64,000 nt of DNA from positions 173,429-237,428 of the forward strand of contig DISZ01000008.1 of NCBI GenBank assembly GCA_002422085.1, written 5' to 3'. The DNA comes from Rhodobacteraceae bacterium UBA6197. GTDB lineage: Bacteria; Pseudomonadota; Alphaproteobacteria; Rhodobacterales; Rhodobacteraceae. This document shows, one piece after another, positions 52,316 to 62,137 of this stretch (its first letter is position 1; the number at the start of each line of letters is the position of its first letter). The notes beneath the pieces were generated by a model. It was not told the origin of the DNA. It did not search any database and saw nothing but the letters and a program-made list of their open reading frames with translations. The translations under genes were made by a program, and so were the position numbers.

Positions 52316-52709
52316 CAAGCCAGCCGAACGGGTTGTGGGCGATTTCCCAAAGATGGCCGTCGAGATCGGCAAAATAGCCATGCCAGCCGCCCCAATCGGC
52401 GCGTTGCACCGGCTTGACCAGCGTGGCACCGGCCCGCAGCGCGGCTTCGAACAGCGGCGCCACCTCGTCCTCGGAGGCGACGTTATGCGACAGCGTGACA
52501 CCGCGAAAGCCGCTGCCCTCGGCGGTGACGCCCGCGTCATGGGCCAGCGCGTGGCGTTCGGACAGACCCAGCCAACTGCCGTTCATCTTGAAGAAGGTGA
52601 CACTGGGCGGCGTGGGGAGCTGCACAAAGCCGAGCCCGTCGCGATAGAAGGCGGTGGCGGCGCCAAGATCCGAGACGGCAAGCGAGATCAGGTTGATGCG
52701 CGGTTTCAT
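52299..52709 (-). CDS. VOC-superfamily (glyoxalase/dioxygenase fold) protein
   Basis: A 136-residue protein with the paired beta-alpha-beta modules of the VOC fold: MKPRINLISLAVSDLGAATA and FYRDGLGF at the start, DWGGWHGYFADLDGHLWEI near the end with the usual metal-site His and Glu. Metal-dependent but of unknown reaction. The ATG at 52709 follows GGAG; codons upstream are not credible. The last six residues and the stop are encoded by a unit of the tandem repeat. Confidence 0.85.
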   Translation of the reverse strand: MKPRINLISLAVSDLGAATAFYRDGLGFVQLPTPPSVTFFKMNGSWLGLSERHALAHDAGVTAEGSGFRGVTLSHNVASEDEVAPLFEAALRAGATLVKPVQRADWGGWHGYFADLDGHLWEIAHNPFGWLGPNDD

Positions 52710-52834
52710 CGGGGCTCCGGGATGGGAGCGCGCCTGTGAGGCGCGTTCGGGGGGCGCGTTCGGCGGGCGCGACGGGCCATGGTCCCACGGCACAGCGCTT
52801 TTGGGCAAGCCCTTTCTGGGCGGCGCGGCGGGCT

Positions 52835-53869
52835 TTAGTGCACGTGGCGATTGAAGCGCAGTGACGACAGAAGGGACAGCCCGATAAAGCCCGCGCCCAG
52901 AAGCCCGGTCACCATTTCGGGGATTGGCCAGAGGGTCTGGGCGAACATGATCCCCGACAGGATCAGGATCGACCAGAAAGCACCGTGTTCCAGATAGCGA
53001 AAATGCGCCAACGTATCGCGTTCGACCAGCATGATGGTCATCGAGCGCACATACATCGCGCCAATGCCCAGACCGATGGCGATCAGGAACAGGTTCTGGG
53101 TCAGCGCGAAAGCCCCGATCACCCCGTCAAAGCTGAACGAGGCGTCAAGGACCTCGAGGTAAAGAAACGCGCCAAGGCCGGCCTTTCCGGCAAGCTCGAG
53201 CGCGGCGCCGGTTTTATCGAGAACATGCCCCAGCACCTCGACCGCCAGAAAGGTCAGCAGCCCGGACAGGGCGGAAAACAGGAATCGTGCTTCCTCGTGA
53301 CCGGGCAGCGCCACGGTGAAGGCCAGCACGACCGCCAGAACCAGCGCGATCTCAAGCCCGCGCACGCTGGCACATCGACGCAAGTGACATTCGAGCGAGG
53401 CGATCCAATCGACCTCTTTGCCTTCGTCGATGAAATAGCGCAGCGCAACCATCATCAGGAAGGCTCCGCCAAAGGCGGCAATGGAAAGATGCGCCTCGGC
53501 GATGATATGGGCATAGTCGGCAGGACGGGTCGCGGCCATCTGCAGCGCCGTGATCGGGCCGATACCGGCGGCGACGACGACGATCAGCAGCGGGAACAGG
53601 ATCCGCATGCCAAAGACCGCAATCACGATGCCCCAGGTCAGAAACCGGCGTTGCCAGAGCGGCGACATGGTCTTGAGCTTGTTGGCATTGACGATGGCGT
53701 TGTCGAAGGAAAGCGAGATTTCGAGAACCGCCAGAACCGCAGCGATGAGGAAAAAGCTGATGCCGCCGGCGATGTTGGAGGTGAAATACCAACCCAGCCA
53801 GAACGCCAGAACCAGCCCGAGGCCGGTGACGATGAAAGCCCAGCGAAAGTAGTGCAGGGCAGATGTCAT
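52835..53869 (-). CDS. DUF475/TerC-like integral membrane protein
   Basis: Membrane protein of 344 residues with about nine hydrophobic segments. Two family motifs with acidic residues inside membrane helices, SLSFDNAIVNANKL and DASFSFDGVIGAFA, identify the DUF475 branch of the TerC/LysE-like group. TerC proteins are linked to tellurium resistance and metal (Mn) homeostasis; DUF475 function is unproven. The ATG at 53869 is preceded by a weak purine-rich site. Alone on its strand, with the VOC gene 125 bases downstream. Confidence 0.85.
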   Translation of the reverse strand: MTSALHYFRWAFIVTGLGLVLAFWLGWYFTSNIAGGISFFLIAAVLAVLEISLSFDNAIVNANKLKTMSPLWQRRFLTWGIVIAVFGMRILFPLLIVVVAAGIGPITALQMAATRPADYAHIIAEAHLSIAAFGGAFLMMVALRYFIDEGKEVDWIASLECHLRRCASVRGLEIALVLAVVLAFTVALPGHEEARFLFSALSGLLTFLAVEVLGHVLDKTGAALELAGKAGLGAFLYLEVLDASFSFDGVIGAFALTQNLFLIAIGLGIGAMYVRSMTIMLVERDTLAHFRYLEHGAFWSILILSGIMFAQTLWPIPEMVTGLLGAGFIGLSLLSSLRFNRHVH

Positions 53870-54148
53870 GATGCGAAGGCCATTTCAGGATTTCCAGTCA
53901 AGGCTGACCATCAGGAGATAGGCAGCCCCCCTGCGGGGTGCAAGCGGCGGCGCGGGTGATGGTGCGGGGGCGTGCTTGCGGCGCAACACTGCGGCGGGAG
54001 GCGACGGTGTCGGCGTCGGGCCTCCGGCGGGGATATTTGGGCGAAGATGAAGCGGGATGTCCGGATTTCAGGACAAGGGTGCTTTCGGCTGGCGGCGGCC
54101 AGAGAATTATCCGGGGCGCGCGCGGGGGGGCGGGGGGGCGGGCGCGGC
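53870..54148. other. intergenic region with dispersed repeat and G-rich tract
   Basis: Contains repeat copy 3 (54020-54051) and two seven-G runs at 54124-54138 that could form a G-quadruplex next to the holC stop. No gene. Confidence 0.6.
54020..54051 (+). repeat. dispersed intergenic repeat, copy 3
   Basis: GCCTCCGGCGGGGATATTT followed by GGGCGAAGATGAA; almost identical to the copy at 63178-63210. Confidence 0.85.
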
Positions 54149-54628
54149 TCAGCGTTCTGCCTTTTTTTCCCAGCGGCCGCTTTCCTCGCTCCAGTATTGT
54201 GCGCTGGCGCCTGCGGAGGTCAGATCCCGCCAGTGTTTGCGGGCCATTTCAAGGGCAGCGGGGTCGTTGCCGTCAAACAGCAGCCAGACGCGTTCGTGGG
54301 CGGCAACTTCGGCGGCGGTGACACTCGCGCCGTCGATCGCCATGATCGCGTCACACTTTGGCGCGGGGGCGGCTGCGGGATCGGGATCGGGGGCGGCCAC
54401 AGTCAGCAGCACCGGCTGGCGTGCGTCATGCGTGCCCCCGGCGCGACCATGCGGCAAGAAACCGTCTTCGGCGCTCTGCCAGAGGTGTTGATCAAGCCAG
54501 TCCATCCGCTCGGGCGAGGTGCCGCGCAATTCCACCCGCCAGCCCGCATCGAGCGCGCGCATCAACAAGCCCGGCACCAGCATTTCGGCCGGGGATCGGG
54601 TCAGGTGGTAGAAAAGCGCGGCGCCCAT
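54149..54628 (-). CDS. holC: DNA polymerase III chi subunit
   Basis: A 159-residue HolC protein that links the clamp loader to SSB. The N-terminal FYHLTRSPAEMLVPGLLMRALDAGW and the block RMDWLDQHLWQ-DGFLPHG are typical of the alphaproteobacterial form, as is the C-terminal YWSEESGRWEKKA. It begins 18 bases after the pepA stop, the same order (pepA-holC) found in many proteobacteria. Confidence 0.92.
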   Translation of the reverse strand: MGAALFYHLTRSPAEMLVPGLLMRALDAGWRVELRGTSPERMDWLDQHLWQSAEDGFLPHGRAGGTHDARQPVLLTVAAPDPDPAAAPAPKCDAIMAIDGASVTAAEVAAHERVWLLFDGNDPAALEMARKHWRDLTSAGASAQYWSEESGRWEKKAER

Positions 54629-54646
54629 GCGATGCCCTGCCCGCGA

Positions 54647-56119
54647 TCAGCGTGTCTCGAACTGGTCGCGGATCAGCCGGTCGAGCGCCATCACCCCCCA
54701 GCCGGTGGCGCCCTTCGGGGCCAGCGTGCTGTCGGTGCTCAGCAGCGCCACGCCGGCGATGTCGAGATGCGCCCAAGGGGTTTCGGGTTTGACGAAGCGC
54801 GCCAGAAACTGCGCCGCGGTGATCGAGCCCGCGGGCCGGCCGACCGAGTTGCGCATATCGGCCACGCGGGATTTGAGCATCGCATCATAGGCCGCGCCCA
54901 TCGGCATCCGCCAAGCCCCCTCGCCCTCGGCTTCGGCGGCCCGCAGGAAGTTGTTGGCCAGCGCGTCGTTGTTGGAAAAGACGCCGGCGTTTTCATGACC
55001 CAGCGCCACGATGATCGCGCCGGTCAGGGTGGCCAGATTGATCATCGCCACCGGCGCAAAACGTTCTTGGGTATACCAAAGCACGTCGGCCAGGACCAGA
55101 CGGCCCTCGGCGTCGGTGTTGATCACCTCGATCGTGTCGCCCTTCATCGAGCGCACGACATCGCCGGGGCGTTGCGCGCGCCCGTCGGGCATGTTTTCCA
55201 CCAGGCCGACGACACCGACCACATTGGCCTGCGCCTTGCGCAGCGCCAGCGTGCGCATCACCCCGGCCACGACCCCGGCGCCGCCCATGTCCATGGTCAT
55301 TTCTTCCATCCCGGCGGCGGGTTTGATCGAAATGCCGCCGGTGTCGAACACCACGCCCTTGCCGACAAGCGCAAAGGGCGGTTCATCCTTGGTGCCGCCC
55401 TGCCAGCGCATCACCACCACCTTCGAGGGGCTTTCGGACCCCTGCCCGACGCCCAGAAGCGCACCCATGCCCAGCTTGGCAAGGTCGGGTTCTTCGAGGA
55501 TTTCGACGTCGAGCCCCAGTTCCTGCATCGCGGCAAGCCGGGCGGCGAAATCGTCGGTGGTCAGGATATTGGCGGGTTCATTGACCAGATCGCGGGTGAA
55601 GAACACGCCCTCGGCCAGCGCCGCCATCGGCCGCGCCGCGCTGGCCACGGCCTCGGGGTCGGTGACCATGAAGCTGACCGCGCCGGGCTGTGGCGCAGCA
55701 TCGGTCTTGTGCGGCGCGAAATCATAGGCCCGCAGCGCCAGCCCCAGCGAGATCTCGGCGGCGCGGGCATGACCTTCGGCCAGCACCAGCGCCCCCGAGG
55801 CGCCAAGGCTGCGGCCCACCGCGGCGCCGGCCTTGCGCGCATCGGCCACGCTGGCGCGGCGCGGCAGGCGGATGATCTGCACCGCCTCGGCGGCAAGTGC
55901 CGCGGGCCAGGCAAGCTCGATCGACTCGCCGGGCTTGAGCTTGGCGGCCGCCTCCGAGGCCAGCGCCCGCCCGATCGCCCCCCGCATCATCCGGTCAAGC
56001 CGACGCGCACCGGCGGAAAGCCGCGCGCCCGGCTCGGCGAAAAGCGCAATTCGTCCGGTGGTGGCGGAAAGCGCCTCCAGGTCGGTTTCACGAAAGTGGA
56101 TGGCGACGGGATGGCTCAT
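54647..56119 (-). CDS. pepA: leucyl aminopeptidase (M17)
   Basis: Cytosolic two-metal aminopeptidase of 490 residues. The M17 signature NTDAEGRLVLADVL is present, with VGKGVVFDTGGISIKP (metal Lys and Asp) and NMGGAGVV-like MDMGGAGVVAGVM before it. The ATG at 56119 follows GGAGA. Upstream neighbour of holC, and divergent from lptF with about 180 bases between the starts. Confidence 0.95.
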   Translation of the reverse strand: MSHPVAIHFRETDLEALSATTGRIALFAEPGARLSAGARRLDRMMRGAIGRALASEAAAKLKPGESIELAWPAALAAEAVQIIRLPRRASVADARKAGAAVGRSLGASGALVLAEGHARAAEISLGLALRAYDFAPHKTDAAPQPGAVSFMVTDPEAVASAARPMAALAEGVFFTRDLVNEPANILTTDDFAARLAAMQELGLDVEILEEPDLAKLGMGALLGVGQGSESPSKVVVMRWQGGTKDEPPFALVGKGVVFDTGGISIKPAAGMEEMTMDMGGAGVVAGVMRTLALRKAQANVVGVVGLVENMPDGRAQRPGDVVRSMKGDTIEVINTDAEGRLVLADVLWYTQERFAPVAMINLATLTGAIIVALGHENAGVFSNNDALANNFLRAAEAEGEGAWRMPMGAAYDAMLKSRVADMRNSVGRPAGSITAAQFLARFVKPETPWAHLDIAGVALLSTDSTLAPKGATGWGVMALDRLIRDQFETR

Positions 56120-56300
56120 GACGGTCTCCGACAAGGGTTTGAACGCAGATTTTCCCGGCCCGGCGCGACGCGCGGGGCCCGATTGCGCCAAACCCTAGCG
56201 AGGTGGCGGGAAAATGAAAAGCCACCCGACCCGAAAGCCTTTCCCCCCGGACGTTGCCGCGTTAAGGAGAGGGGAACAACATCCGGGGGGATGACCGATC

Positions 56301-57479
56301 TTGTCCAGACTGGACCGATATATGCTGTCGCAGCTTATGGCGCTGTTCGGCTTTTTCGCGCTTGTGCTGGTGTCGGTCTATTGGGTCAACCGGGCGGTGC
56401 TGCTGTTTGACAAGCTGATCTCGGACGGCCAGACGGCGCTGGTGGTGCTGGAGTTCACCGCCCTGTCGCTGCCCTATGTGATCAAGGTAGTGCTGCCGGT
56501 GGCGGCCTTTGCGGCCACGGTCTATGCGGTCAATCGGCTGACCTCGGAATCCGAACTGGTGGTGATGCAGGCGACCGGGTTTTCACCCTGGCGGCTGGCG
56601 CGGCCAGTGCTGGTGTTCGGGGTGATCGTGGCGGCGTTGCTGACGGTTCTGGTGCATGTTCTGGTGCCCGCCTCGCGCGCGCAACTGGCCGACCGGCAGG
56701 CGCAGATCGCCGAAAACGTCACCGCGCGGTTCCTGACCGAGGGCGCGTTCATGCACCCGGCGCCGGGGGTGACGATCTACATCCGGGAAATCTCGGCGCG
56801 GGGCGAATTGTTGGACATCTTCATGTCCGACAGCCGCAACGGGGTGTCGCAAACCACCTACACGGCGGAAAAGGCGTTGATCGTGAAGGCCGAGACCGGG
56901 CCAAAGCTGATCATGCTTGAGGGTCAGGCACAGACGCTGCGCCATGCGGACGGGCGGTTGTCGCAGACGCGTTTTTCCGATTTCACCTATGATATCGGCG
57001 CGTTGATCAGCCCGGCCAGCCGGACCCGGCGCAACTGGAACGAACTGTCGACGGTGGCGCTGCTTGGGGCCTCGCCCGAGGCGCTGGCGCTGACCGGAGG
57101 CACTGCCGCCAATGCCTGGCTTGAGGTGAACGAGCGTCTGGCGCAACCGCTGATGGCGCCGATGGCCGCGCTACTGGGCTTTGCGACACTGATGCTGGGC
57201 GGGTTCAACCGCTTCGGCATATGGCGTCAGATCCTTGTCGCGATTCTGGCGCTGATTGCGGTGCAATTCATCTCGAACGCGGTGGCGGATGTGACGCGGC
57301 GGGCACCGGATCTTTGGGGGCTGGCCTATTTTCCCGCCGCGCTGGGGGTCGTGGCCTCGGTGGCGATGCTGTGGTGGGCGGGTCAGCCGCGCCGGATACG
57401 CGCCGGGCGGGCCGGCGATCGAGATGACGGTCGGGATGACGGTCGGGCCAAGGATCCGGACGCGGAGGCCTTGGCATGA
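56301..57479 (+). CDS. lptF: LPS export ABC transporter permease LptF
   Basis: Inner-membrane LPS extraction permease of 392 residues of the YjgP/YjgQ family. Three TM segments, a large periplasmic beta-jellyroll (about 130-260) and three more TM segments are seen; the N-terminus DRYMLSQLMALFGFFALV is typical. The TTG at 56301 is the best start by family alignment, with GGGGGGA nine bases before it; the ATG at 56322 is a shorter option. Overlaps lptG (ATGA). Confidence 0.93.
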   Translation: MSRLDRYMLSQLMALFGFFALVLVSVYWVNRAVLLFDKLISDGQTALVVLEFTALSLPYVIKVVLPVAAFAATVYAVNRLTSESELVVMQATGFSPWRLARPVLVFGVIVAALLTVLVHVLVPASRAQLADRQAQIAENVTARFLTEGAFMHPAPGVTIYIREISARGELLDIFMSDSRNGVSQTTYTAEKALIVKAETGPKLIMLEGQAQTLRHADGRLSQTRFSDFTYDIGALISPASRTRRNWNELSTVALLGASPEALALTGGTAANAWLEVNERLAQPLMAPMAALLGFATLMLGGFNRFGIWRQILVAILALIAVQFISNAVADVTRRAPDLWGLAYFPAALGVVASVAMLWWAGQPRRIRAGRAGDRDDGRDDGRAKDPDAEALA

Positions 57480-58654
57480 CGCTGTGGTTTTATATCGCGC
57501 GGCGCTTCTTGCGGTCGTTTCTGATGGTGACGGGGATTTTCTTCTGCATCCTCTTTCTGATCGACATGGTCGAACAGATCCGCCGTTTCGACGCGGATCA
57601 ATTGGGGCTGGGCGGGGCAGCCTGGCTGGCGGCGCTGGGAATGCCGGGCGCGCTTTACACGATCTTGCCGCTGACCATGGTGCTTGCGGCGGTGGCGCTG
57701 TTTCTGGGGCTGGCGCGAAGTTCCGAGCTGGTGGTGATCCGTGCCTCGGGGCGATCCGCGATGGCGATGCTCGCCGCGCCGATGGCGGTGGCGCTGACGC
57801 TGGGGGCGCTGGCGGTGGCGATCGGAAACCCGCTGGTCGCGGCCACCGAAAAGCGCGCCGAAGAGCTGTCGGCGCGGTTTCGCGCGGGTGCCGCACAGGC
57901 GGTTTCGATCGGCCAGGAGGGGGTCTGGCTGCGCCAGGGCGGAGGGATCGCTGCCAGCGGCGCCGCCGATAGCGCTGCGACCGGTTCTGCGGCCGGTTCT
58001 GCGGCCGGTTCTGCAGCGGATAGCGACCTCACGCAGGCGGTGATCCGGGCGACGCGCGCCAATCTGGACGCGACCGAGCTATATGACGTGACCTTCCTGA
58101 TTTTCGCCCCCGGCAAGGGGCCGGTCCGGCGCATTCAGGCCGCCGAGGCAAAGTTGCGTCCGGGCGAATGGGTGCTGACCGGGGTCAAGGACTGGCCGCT
58201 GACCGGCTCGACCAATCCCGAACGTGATGCGCATGTCAGCGCCAGCCTGACGCTACCGTCGGATCTGACGGCGGACCGTATCCGCGACAGTTTCGGCACC
58301 CCTTCGGCGGTGCCGATCTGGGCATTGCCCGACTTCATCGCCGGGCTCGAGCGCGCCGGTTTTTCCGCCCGTCGGCACCGGGTCTGGTTCCAGATGGAGC
58401 TGGCATTGCCGTTCGTGCTGGCGGCCATGGTGTTGATCGCGGCGGGCTTCACGATGCGTCATGCGCGGCTTGGCCGCACCGGGCAGATGGTGCTCTTGGC
58501 GCTGGGCTCCGGGCTGGGGGTGTTTTTCTTGCGCAATGTGGCGCAGGTTCTGGGGGATAACGGCCAGATCCCGGTGGCGCTGGCGGCCTGGGCCCCGCCG
58601 GGGGTGGCCTTGATGCTTTCGGTGGCGTTGTTGTTGCATCTGGAGGACGGTTGA
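57476..58654 (+). CDS. lptG: LPS export ABC transporter permease LptG
   Basis: Second LPS permease, 392 residues, same architecture as LptF (N-terminus TLWFYIARRFLRSFLMV; C-terminal TM segments with GSGLGVFFLRNVAQVLG). In the periplasmic domain, about residues 160-183, there is a low-complexity Ala/Gly/Ser insert encoded by a 12-bp in-frame tandem repeat. The gene starts in the lptF stop and ends one base into the lptD start. Confidence 0.93.
   Translation: MTLWFYIARRFLRSFLMVTGIFFCILFLIDMVEQIRRFDADQLGLGGAAWLAALGMPGALYTILPLTMVLAAVALFLGLARSSELVVIRASGRSAMAMLAAPMAVALTLGALAVAIGNPLVAATEKRAEELSARFRAGAAQAVSIGQEGVWLRQGGGIAASGAADSAATGSAAGSAAGSAADSDLTQAVIRATRANLDATELYDVTFLIFAPGKGPVRRIQAAEAKLRPGEWVLTGVKDWPLTGSTNPERDAHVSASLTLPSDLTADRIRDSFGTPSAVPIWALPDFIAGLERAGFSARRHRVWFQMELALPFVLAAMVLIAAGFTMRHARLGRTGQMVLLALGSGLGVFFLRNVAQVLGDNGQIPVALAAWAPPGVALMLSVALLLHLEDG
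57977..58024 (+). repeat. 12-bp in-frame tandem repeat within lptG
   Basis: Four consecutive 12-base units. The first three are GCGRCCGGTTCT and the fourth has diverged. Together they encode Ala-Gly/Thr-Ser-Ala steps in the periplasmic domain. Confidence 0.85.
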
Positions 58655-60843
58655 TGCGGGCCCGGCTGTTGATGATGCTTGCGCTGCTGCTGCCACTGCC
58701 GCTGGCGGCCGGGGCCGAAACCACGGTCTTGCCGCAGGCGGCGCGCACCGACCTTGCCCCGCCGACGCCGGCGCCGACGGCAGACCTTGAAAGCCGCGCC
58801 GCCACGCTTTTGGCCGACCGGATCGAGATCACCGGCGATCAGGCGCTGATGGCCAGCGGCTCGGTCGAGGTGTTCTACCAAGGCAACCGCCTGACCGCGA
58901 CACGGATCCGCTATGACGCCCGTGCCGGGGTGCTGGCCATCGAAGGGCCGATCCGGCTGACCGAGCCGGGGCAGTTGGGCACTGTTCTGGTGGCCGATCA
59001 GGCCGAACTGAGCCGCGATCTGCAAGACGGCATCCTGACCGGGGCGCGGCTGGTGCTGGCGCGCGAGCTGCAACTGGCCGCCACCTCGGTGCGGCGCGAG
59101 GCCGGGCGCTATACCTATATGGACCGGGTCGTGGCGTCGTCATGCCAGATCTGCGCCAGCAGCCCGAGCCCGTTGTGGGAAATCCGCGCCCGCCGCGTGA
59201 CACATGACAACCAGACCCGCCAGCTTCTGTTCGAGGGGGCGCAGTTTCGCGCCATGGGGGTGCCGCTGGCCTATCTGCCGCACCTGCGCATGCCCGACCC
59301 GACAGTCGAGCGGATGAGCGGCTTCTTGCGCCCCTCGATGCGCACCACTTCAAGCCTGGGAACCGGGCTGAAGCTGCCGTATTTCTTTGTGTTGGACGAC
59401 AGCAAGGATCTGACGCTGACGCCCTATCTGGCGACGTCGCGCACGCGCACGCTGGAATTGCGCTACCGTCAGGCCTTTGCACGCGGCACAACGGAATGGG
59501 TGGGCGCGATCAGCCGCGATGACATCCTCTCGGGCAAGACGCGCGGCTATCTGTTCTCGGATACCGAATTGCGCCTGGGGCAGGACTATCGGCTGGGCGT
59601 CAATCTGCGGCTGACCACGGACCGGTCCTACCTGCTGAACTATGACATCACCGATGACGACCGGCTTTGGAGCGGGGTCACGCTGGAACGGGTCAAGTCC
59701 GAAAAGCTGATCTGGGCGCGGATCGGCAATACCCATACCCTGCGCGAGGGCGAGACCAACTCGACCCAGCCGACGCTGGCCGGCGATCTGCGCTGGGTGC
59801 AGGTCTTGCACCCTGCCACGCTGGGGGGCGAACTGGTGCTGGACTGGCAGTTGCACGCGCACCGGCGATCGTCGTCGGACGATGTTGTGGGACGCGACGA
59901 GGTGCGTGCCTCGATGCTGGCCGACTGGCGGCGCAACTGGTTGTTGCCGGGGGGGGTGCTGGCCTCGGGTCAGGCCGAAACGGCGATCGACTTCTACACC
60001 ATCGGACAAGACAGCACCGTGCCCGCGACGATCGGGCGCATGCTGCCCTCGGTCGCGGTCGAACTGCGCTGGCCCTGGGTCAAGACCTCGGGCACGGCGG
60101 CGCATGTGATCGAGCCGATGCTGCAACTGGTCTGGAGCCGCGACAGCCTGAAAGAAGTGCCCAACGAGGACAGTACCTTGCTGGAATTTGACGAGGGCAA
60201 CCTGTTTTCGATGTCGCGCTTTCCGGGCGCGGATGCGCGCGAACGGGGCTTGCGGGCAAATCTGGGGGTCAGCTGGACGCGTCACGATGTGGCCGGCTGG
60301 TCTTTGGGGGTGACGGCGGGGCGGGTGATCCGCACCGAGGATCTGGACCAGTTTGGCACCGGAACCGGCTTGTCGGGCACGCTGTCGGATTGGCTTTTGA
60401 CATCGCATTTCAGCACCGCCGGCGGGCTGACCCTGTCGAACCGGGCCTTGTTCGACGATGGTTTCGGCTTTAGCCGCGATGAGCTGCGGCTGGCCTTTGC
60501 GGGCGGGCGCTACCGGGTGGAGGCGGGATATCTGTGGATGCAGGCCGATCCGGTCGAAGCGCGCTATACCGATACGTCGGAGCTGATGCTCGATACCGGC
60601 TGGAGCTGGGGCAACGGCTGGTCGGGCAGTTTCGAGACGCGCTACGATTTCTCGGCTGACCGCGCCGCCGAGGCGGGGCTGGGGCTCAGCTATTCGAACG
60701 AATGTGTGACGGTCGATCTTTCCCTCTCGCGTCGTTTCACGTCCTCGACTAGTGTGAAGCCGGAAACCGATTTCGGGCTTTCGGTGCAGCTGGCCGGTTT
60801 TGGCGCGGGCGGTGGCGGAACCCGGCGGGTCTGTGCCCGCTAA
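58654..60843 (+). CDS. lptD: LPS assembly outer-membrane protein LptD
   Basis: Outer-membrane LPS translocon of 729 residues. Signal peptide 1-22, an LptA-like OstA domain (about 50-160; LTATRIRYDARAGVLAIEG), then the large barrel (MPDPTVERMSGFLRP; LGVNLRLTTDRSYLLNYDI). CQICASS near 165 and a Cys near the C-terminus may form the disulfide bond that LptD needs. The ATG at 58654 follows GGAGG. Middle of the envelope operon, before surA. Confidence 0.94.
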   Translation: MRARLLMMLALLLPLPLAAGAETTVLPQAARTDLAPPTPAPTADLESRAATLLADRIEITGDQALMASGSVEVFYQGNRLTATRIRYDARAGVLAIEGPIRLTEPGQLGTVLVADQAELSRDLQDGILTGARLVLARELQLAATSVRREAGRYTYMDRVVASSCQICASSPSPLWEIRARRVTHDNQTRQLLFEGAQFRAMGVPLAYLPHLRMPDPTVERMSGFLRPSMRTTSSLGTGLKLPYFFVLDDSKDLTLTPYLATSRTRTLELRYRQAFARGTTEWVGAISRDDILSGKTRGYLFSDTELRLGQDYRLGVNLRLTTDRSYLLNYDITDDDRLWSGVTLERVKSEKLIWARIGNTHTLREGETNSTQPTLAGDLRWVQVLHPATLGGELVLDWQLHAHRRSSSDDVVGRDEVRASMLADWRRNWLLPGGVLASGQAETAIDFYTIGQDSTVPATIGRMLPSVAVELRWPWVKTSGTAAHVIEPMLQLVWSRDSLKEVPNEDSTLLEFDEGNLFSMSRFPGADARERGLRANLGVSWTRHDVAGWSLGVTAGRVIRTEDLDQFGTGTGLSGTLSDWLLTSHFSTAGGLTLSNRALFDDGFGFSRDELRLAFAGGRYRVEAGYLWMQADPVEARYTDTSELMLDTGWSWGNGWSGSFETRYDFSADRAAEAGLGLSYSNECVTVDLSLSRRFTSSTSVKPETDFGLSVQLAGFGAGGGGTRRVCAR

Positions 60844-60892
60844 AGGGTGGCAAGGCCACCGCAACTGGAACAAGAGCAGACGGACGGTAACG

Positions 60893-62137
60893 ATGCGCGT
60901 ATTTCTCATTCTCTCGGCCCTTCTGGCGCTGATCGCCCTTCCTGTTGCGGCTCGGGCGCAGGCTACGACCAAGGCCGTGGGCAGCAGCAGCCCGTTTGCG
61001 CCGGTGATCCATGTGAATGATCTGGGGATCACCGGGTTCGAGCTGGACCAGCGCAAGCGCTTCTTGACGATGCTGCGCGCGCCGGGCGATCTGGACGCGC
61101 TGGCCGAAGAGGCGCTGATCGAGGACCGGCTACGGCTTGATGCGGCCAAGAAGGCCGGGATCAACGTCGGCAAACCCGCCGTCGAGGCCGGGATGGCGGA
61201 ATTCGCCAGCCGCGCCAACCTGACCACCGAAGAGATGCTCAAGACCCTTGGTCAGGCCGGGATCGAGCCGCAGACCTTTCGCGATTTCGTCGAGGCCGGC
61301 ACCGTCTGGCGCGAGGTGGTGCGCGCGAAATTCGCCAACCGGGTAAAGATCACCGAAGCCGAGATCGACCGAGCCCTGTCGCTGGAGTCGGAACGCGGCC
61401 GCGGCACGCGGGTGCTGATGTCGGAAATCATCATCCCGGCCCCACCGGGGCAAGAGGCCGGCGCCATGGCCACCGCTCAGCGTATCTCTGGCCTGCGGGG
61501 CGAAGCGGCCTTTGCGGCGGCGGCACGGGCCAGTTCGGCCTCGGGGTCGCGCAGTGCGGGCGGGCGCCTGCCCTGGATGCCGGTCGAGAACCTGCCTGCG
61601 CCACTGCGCAAGGTCGTGCTGGGTCTGGCACCGGGCGAAGCCTCGGCGCCGCTGGCCATCCCGAACGCGGTCGCGATCTTCATGCTGCGCGCCCTGGACG
61701 AAAATGGCCCCGTGACCGAGGTCCAGCAAACCATTGATTTTGCTCAAGTTCTTATCCCGGGAGGGCGGTCAGAAGCTGCCTTGGCTGCGGCTGGCGCGCT
61801 GCGCAACAAGGTCGATACCTGCGATGACCTCTACGGTGCGGCCAAGGGCTACCCGCCTGAACAGCTGCTTCGCGAGACCCTGCCGCTAAGCCAGATCCCG
61901 CAGGATATCGCGCTGGAACTGGCGCATCTCGACCCCGGTGAAAGCTCGACCGCGCTGGTGCGGGGCAATGCACTGGTGTTCCTGATGCTCTGCACACGCG
62001 ATCGCCTGCGCGCCGAGGATGATCCCGCGCCGGACCGTGCCCAGATCCGGGATTCGTTGTTGAACGCGCGACTGAACAGCTATTCCGAAAGCTACATGGC
62101 GGATCTGCTGGCAGATGCGGTGATCGTGCGGCCATGA
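60893..62137 (+). CDS. surA: peptidyl-prolyl isomerase/chaperone SurA-like
   Basis: Periplasmic chaperone of 414 residues. Signal peptide 1-22 (ending ARAQ), an N-terminal SurA chaperone domain (about 35-155), and one clear parvulin domain (about 165-265; VLMSEIIIPAPP to ALDENGP). The final 140 residues resemble a second, degenerate parvulin domain. It folds outer-membrane proteins such as LptD. The ATG is 49 bases after the lptD stop, and the stop overlaps pdxA. Confidence 0.9.
   Translation: MRVFLILSALLALIALPVAARAQATTKAVGSSSPFAPVIHVNDLGITGFELDQRKRFLTMLRAPGDLDALAEEALIEDRLRLDAAKKAGINVGKPAVEAGMAEFASRANLTTEEMLKTLGQAGIEPQTFRDFVEAGTVWREVVRAKFANRVKITEAEIDRALSLESERGRGTRVLMSEIIIPAPPGQEAGAMATAQRISGLRGEAAFAAAARASSASGSRSAGGRLPWMPVENLPAPLRKVVLGLAPGEASAPLAIPNAVAIFMLRALDENGPVTEVQQTIDFAQVLIPGGRSEAALAAAGALRNKVDTCDDLYGAAKGYPPEQLLRETLPLSQIPQDIALELAHLDPGESSTALVRGNALVFLMLCTRDRLRAEDDPAPDRAQIRDSLLNARLNSYSESYMADLLADAVIVRP

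Noticed and set aside
53972..56410. 812-codon plus-strand open frame
   Set aside because: It lies antisense to holC and pepA, both clear families; long antisense frames are expected in DNA this GC-rich.
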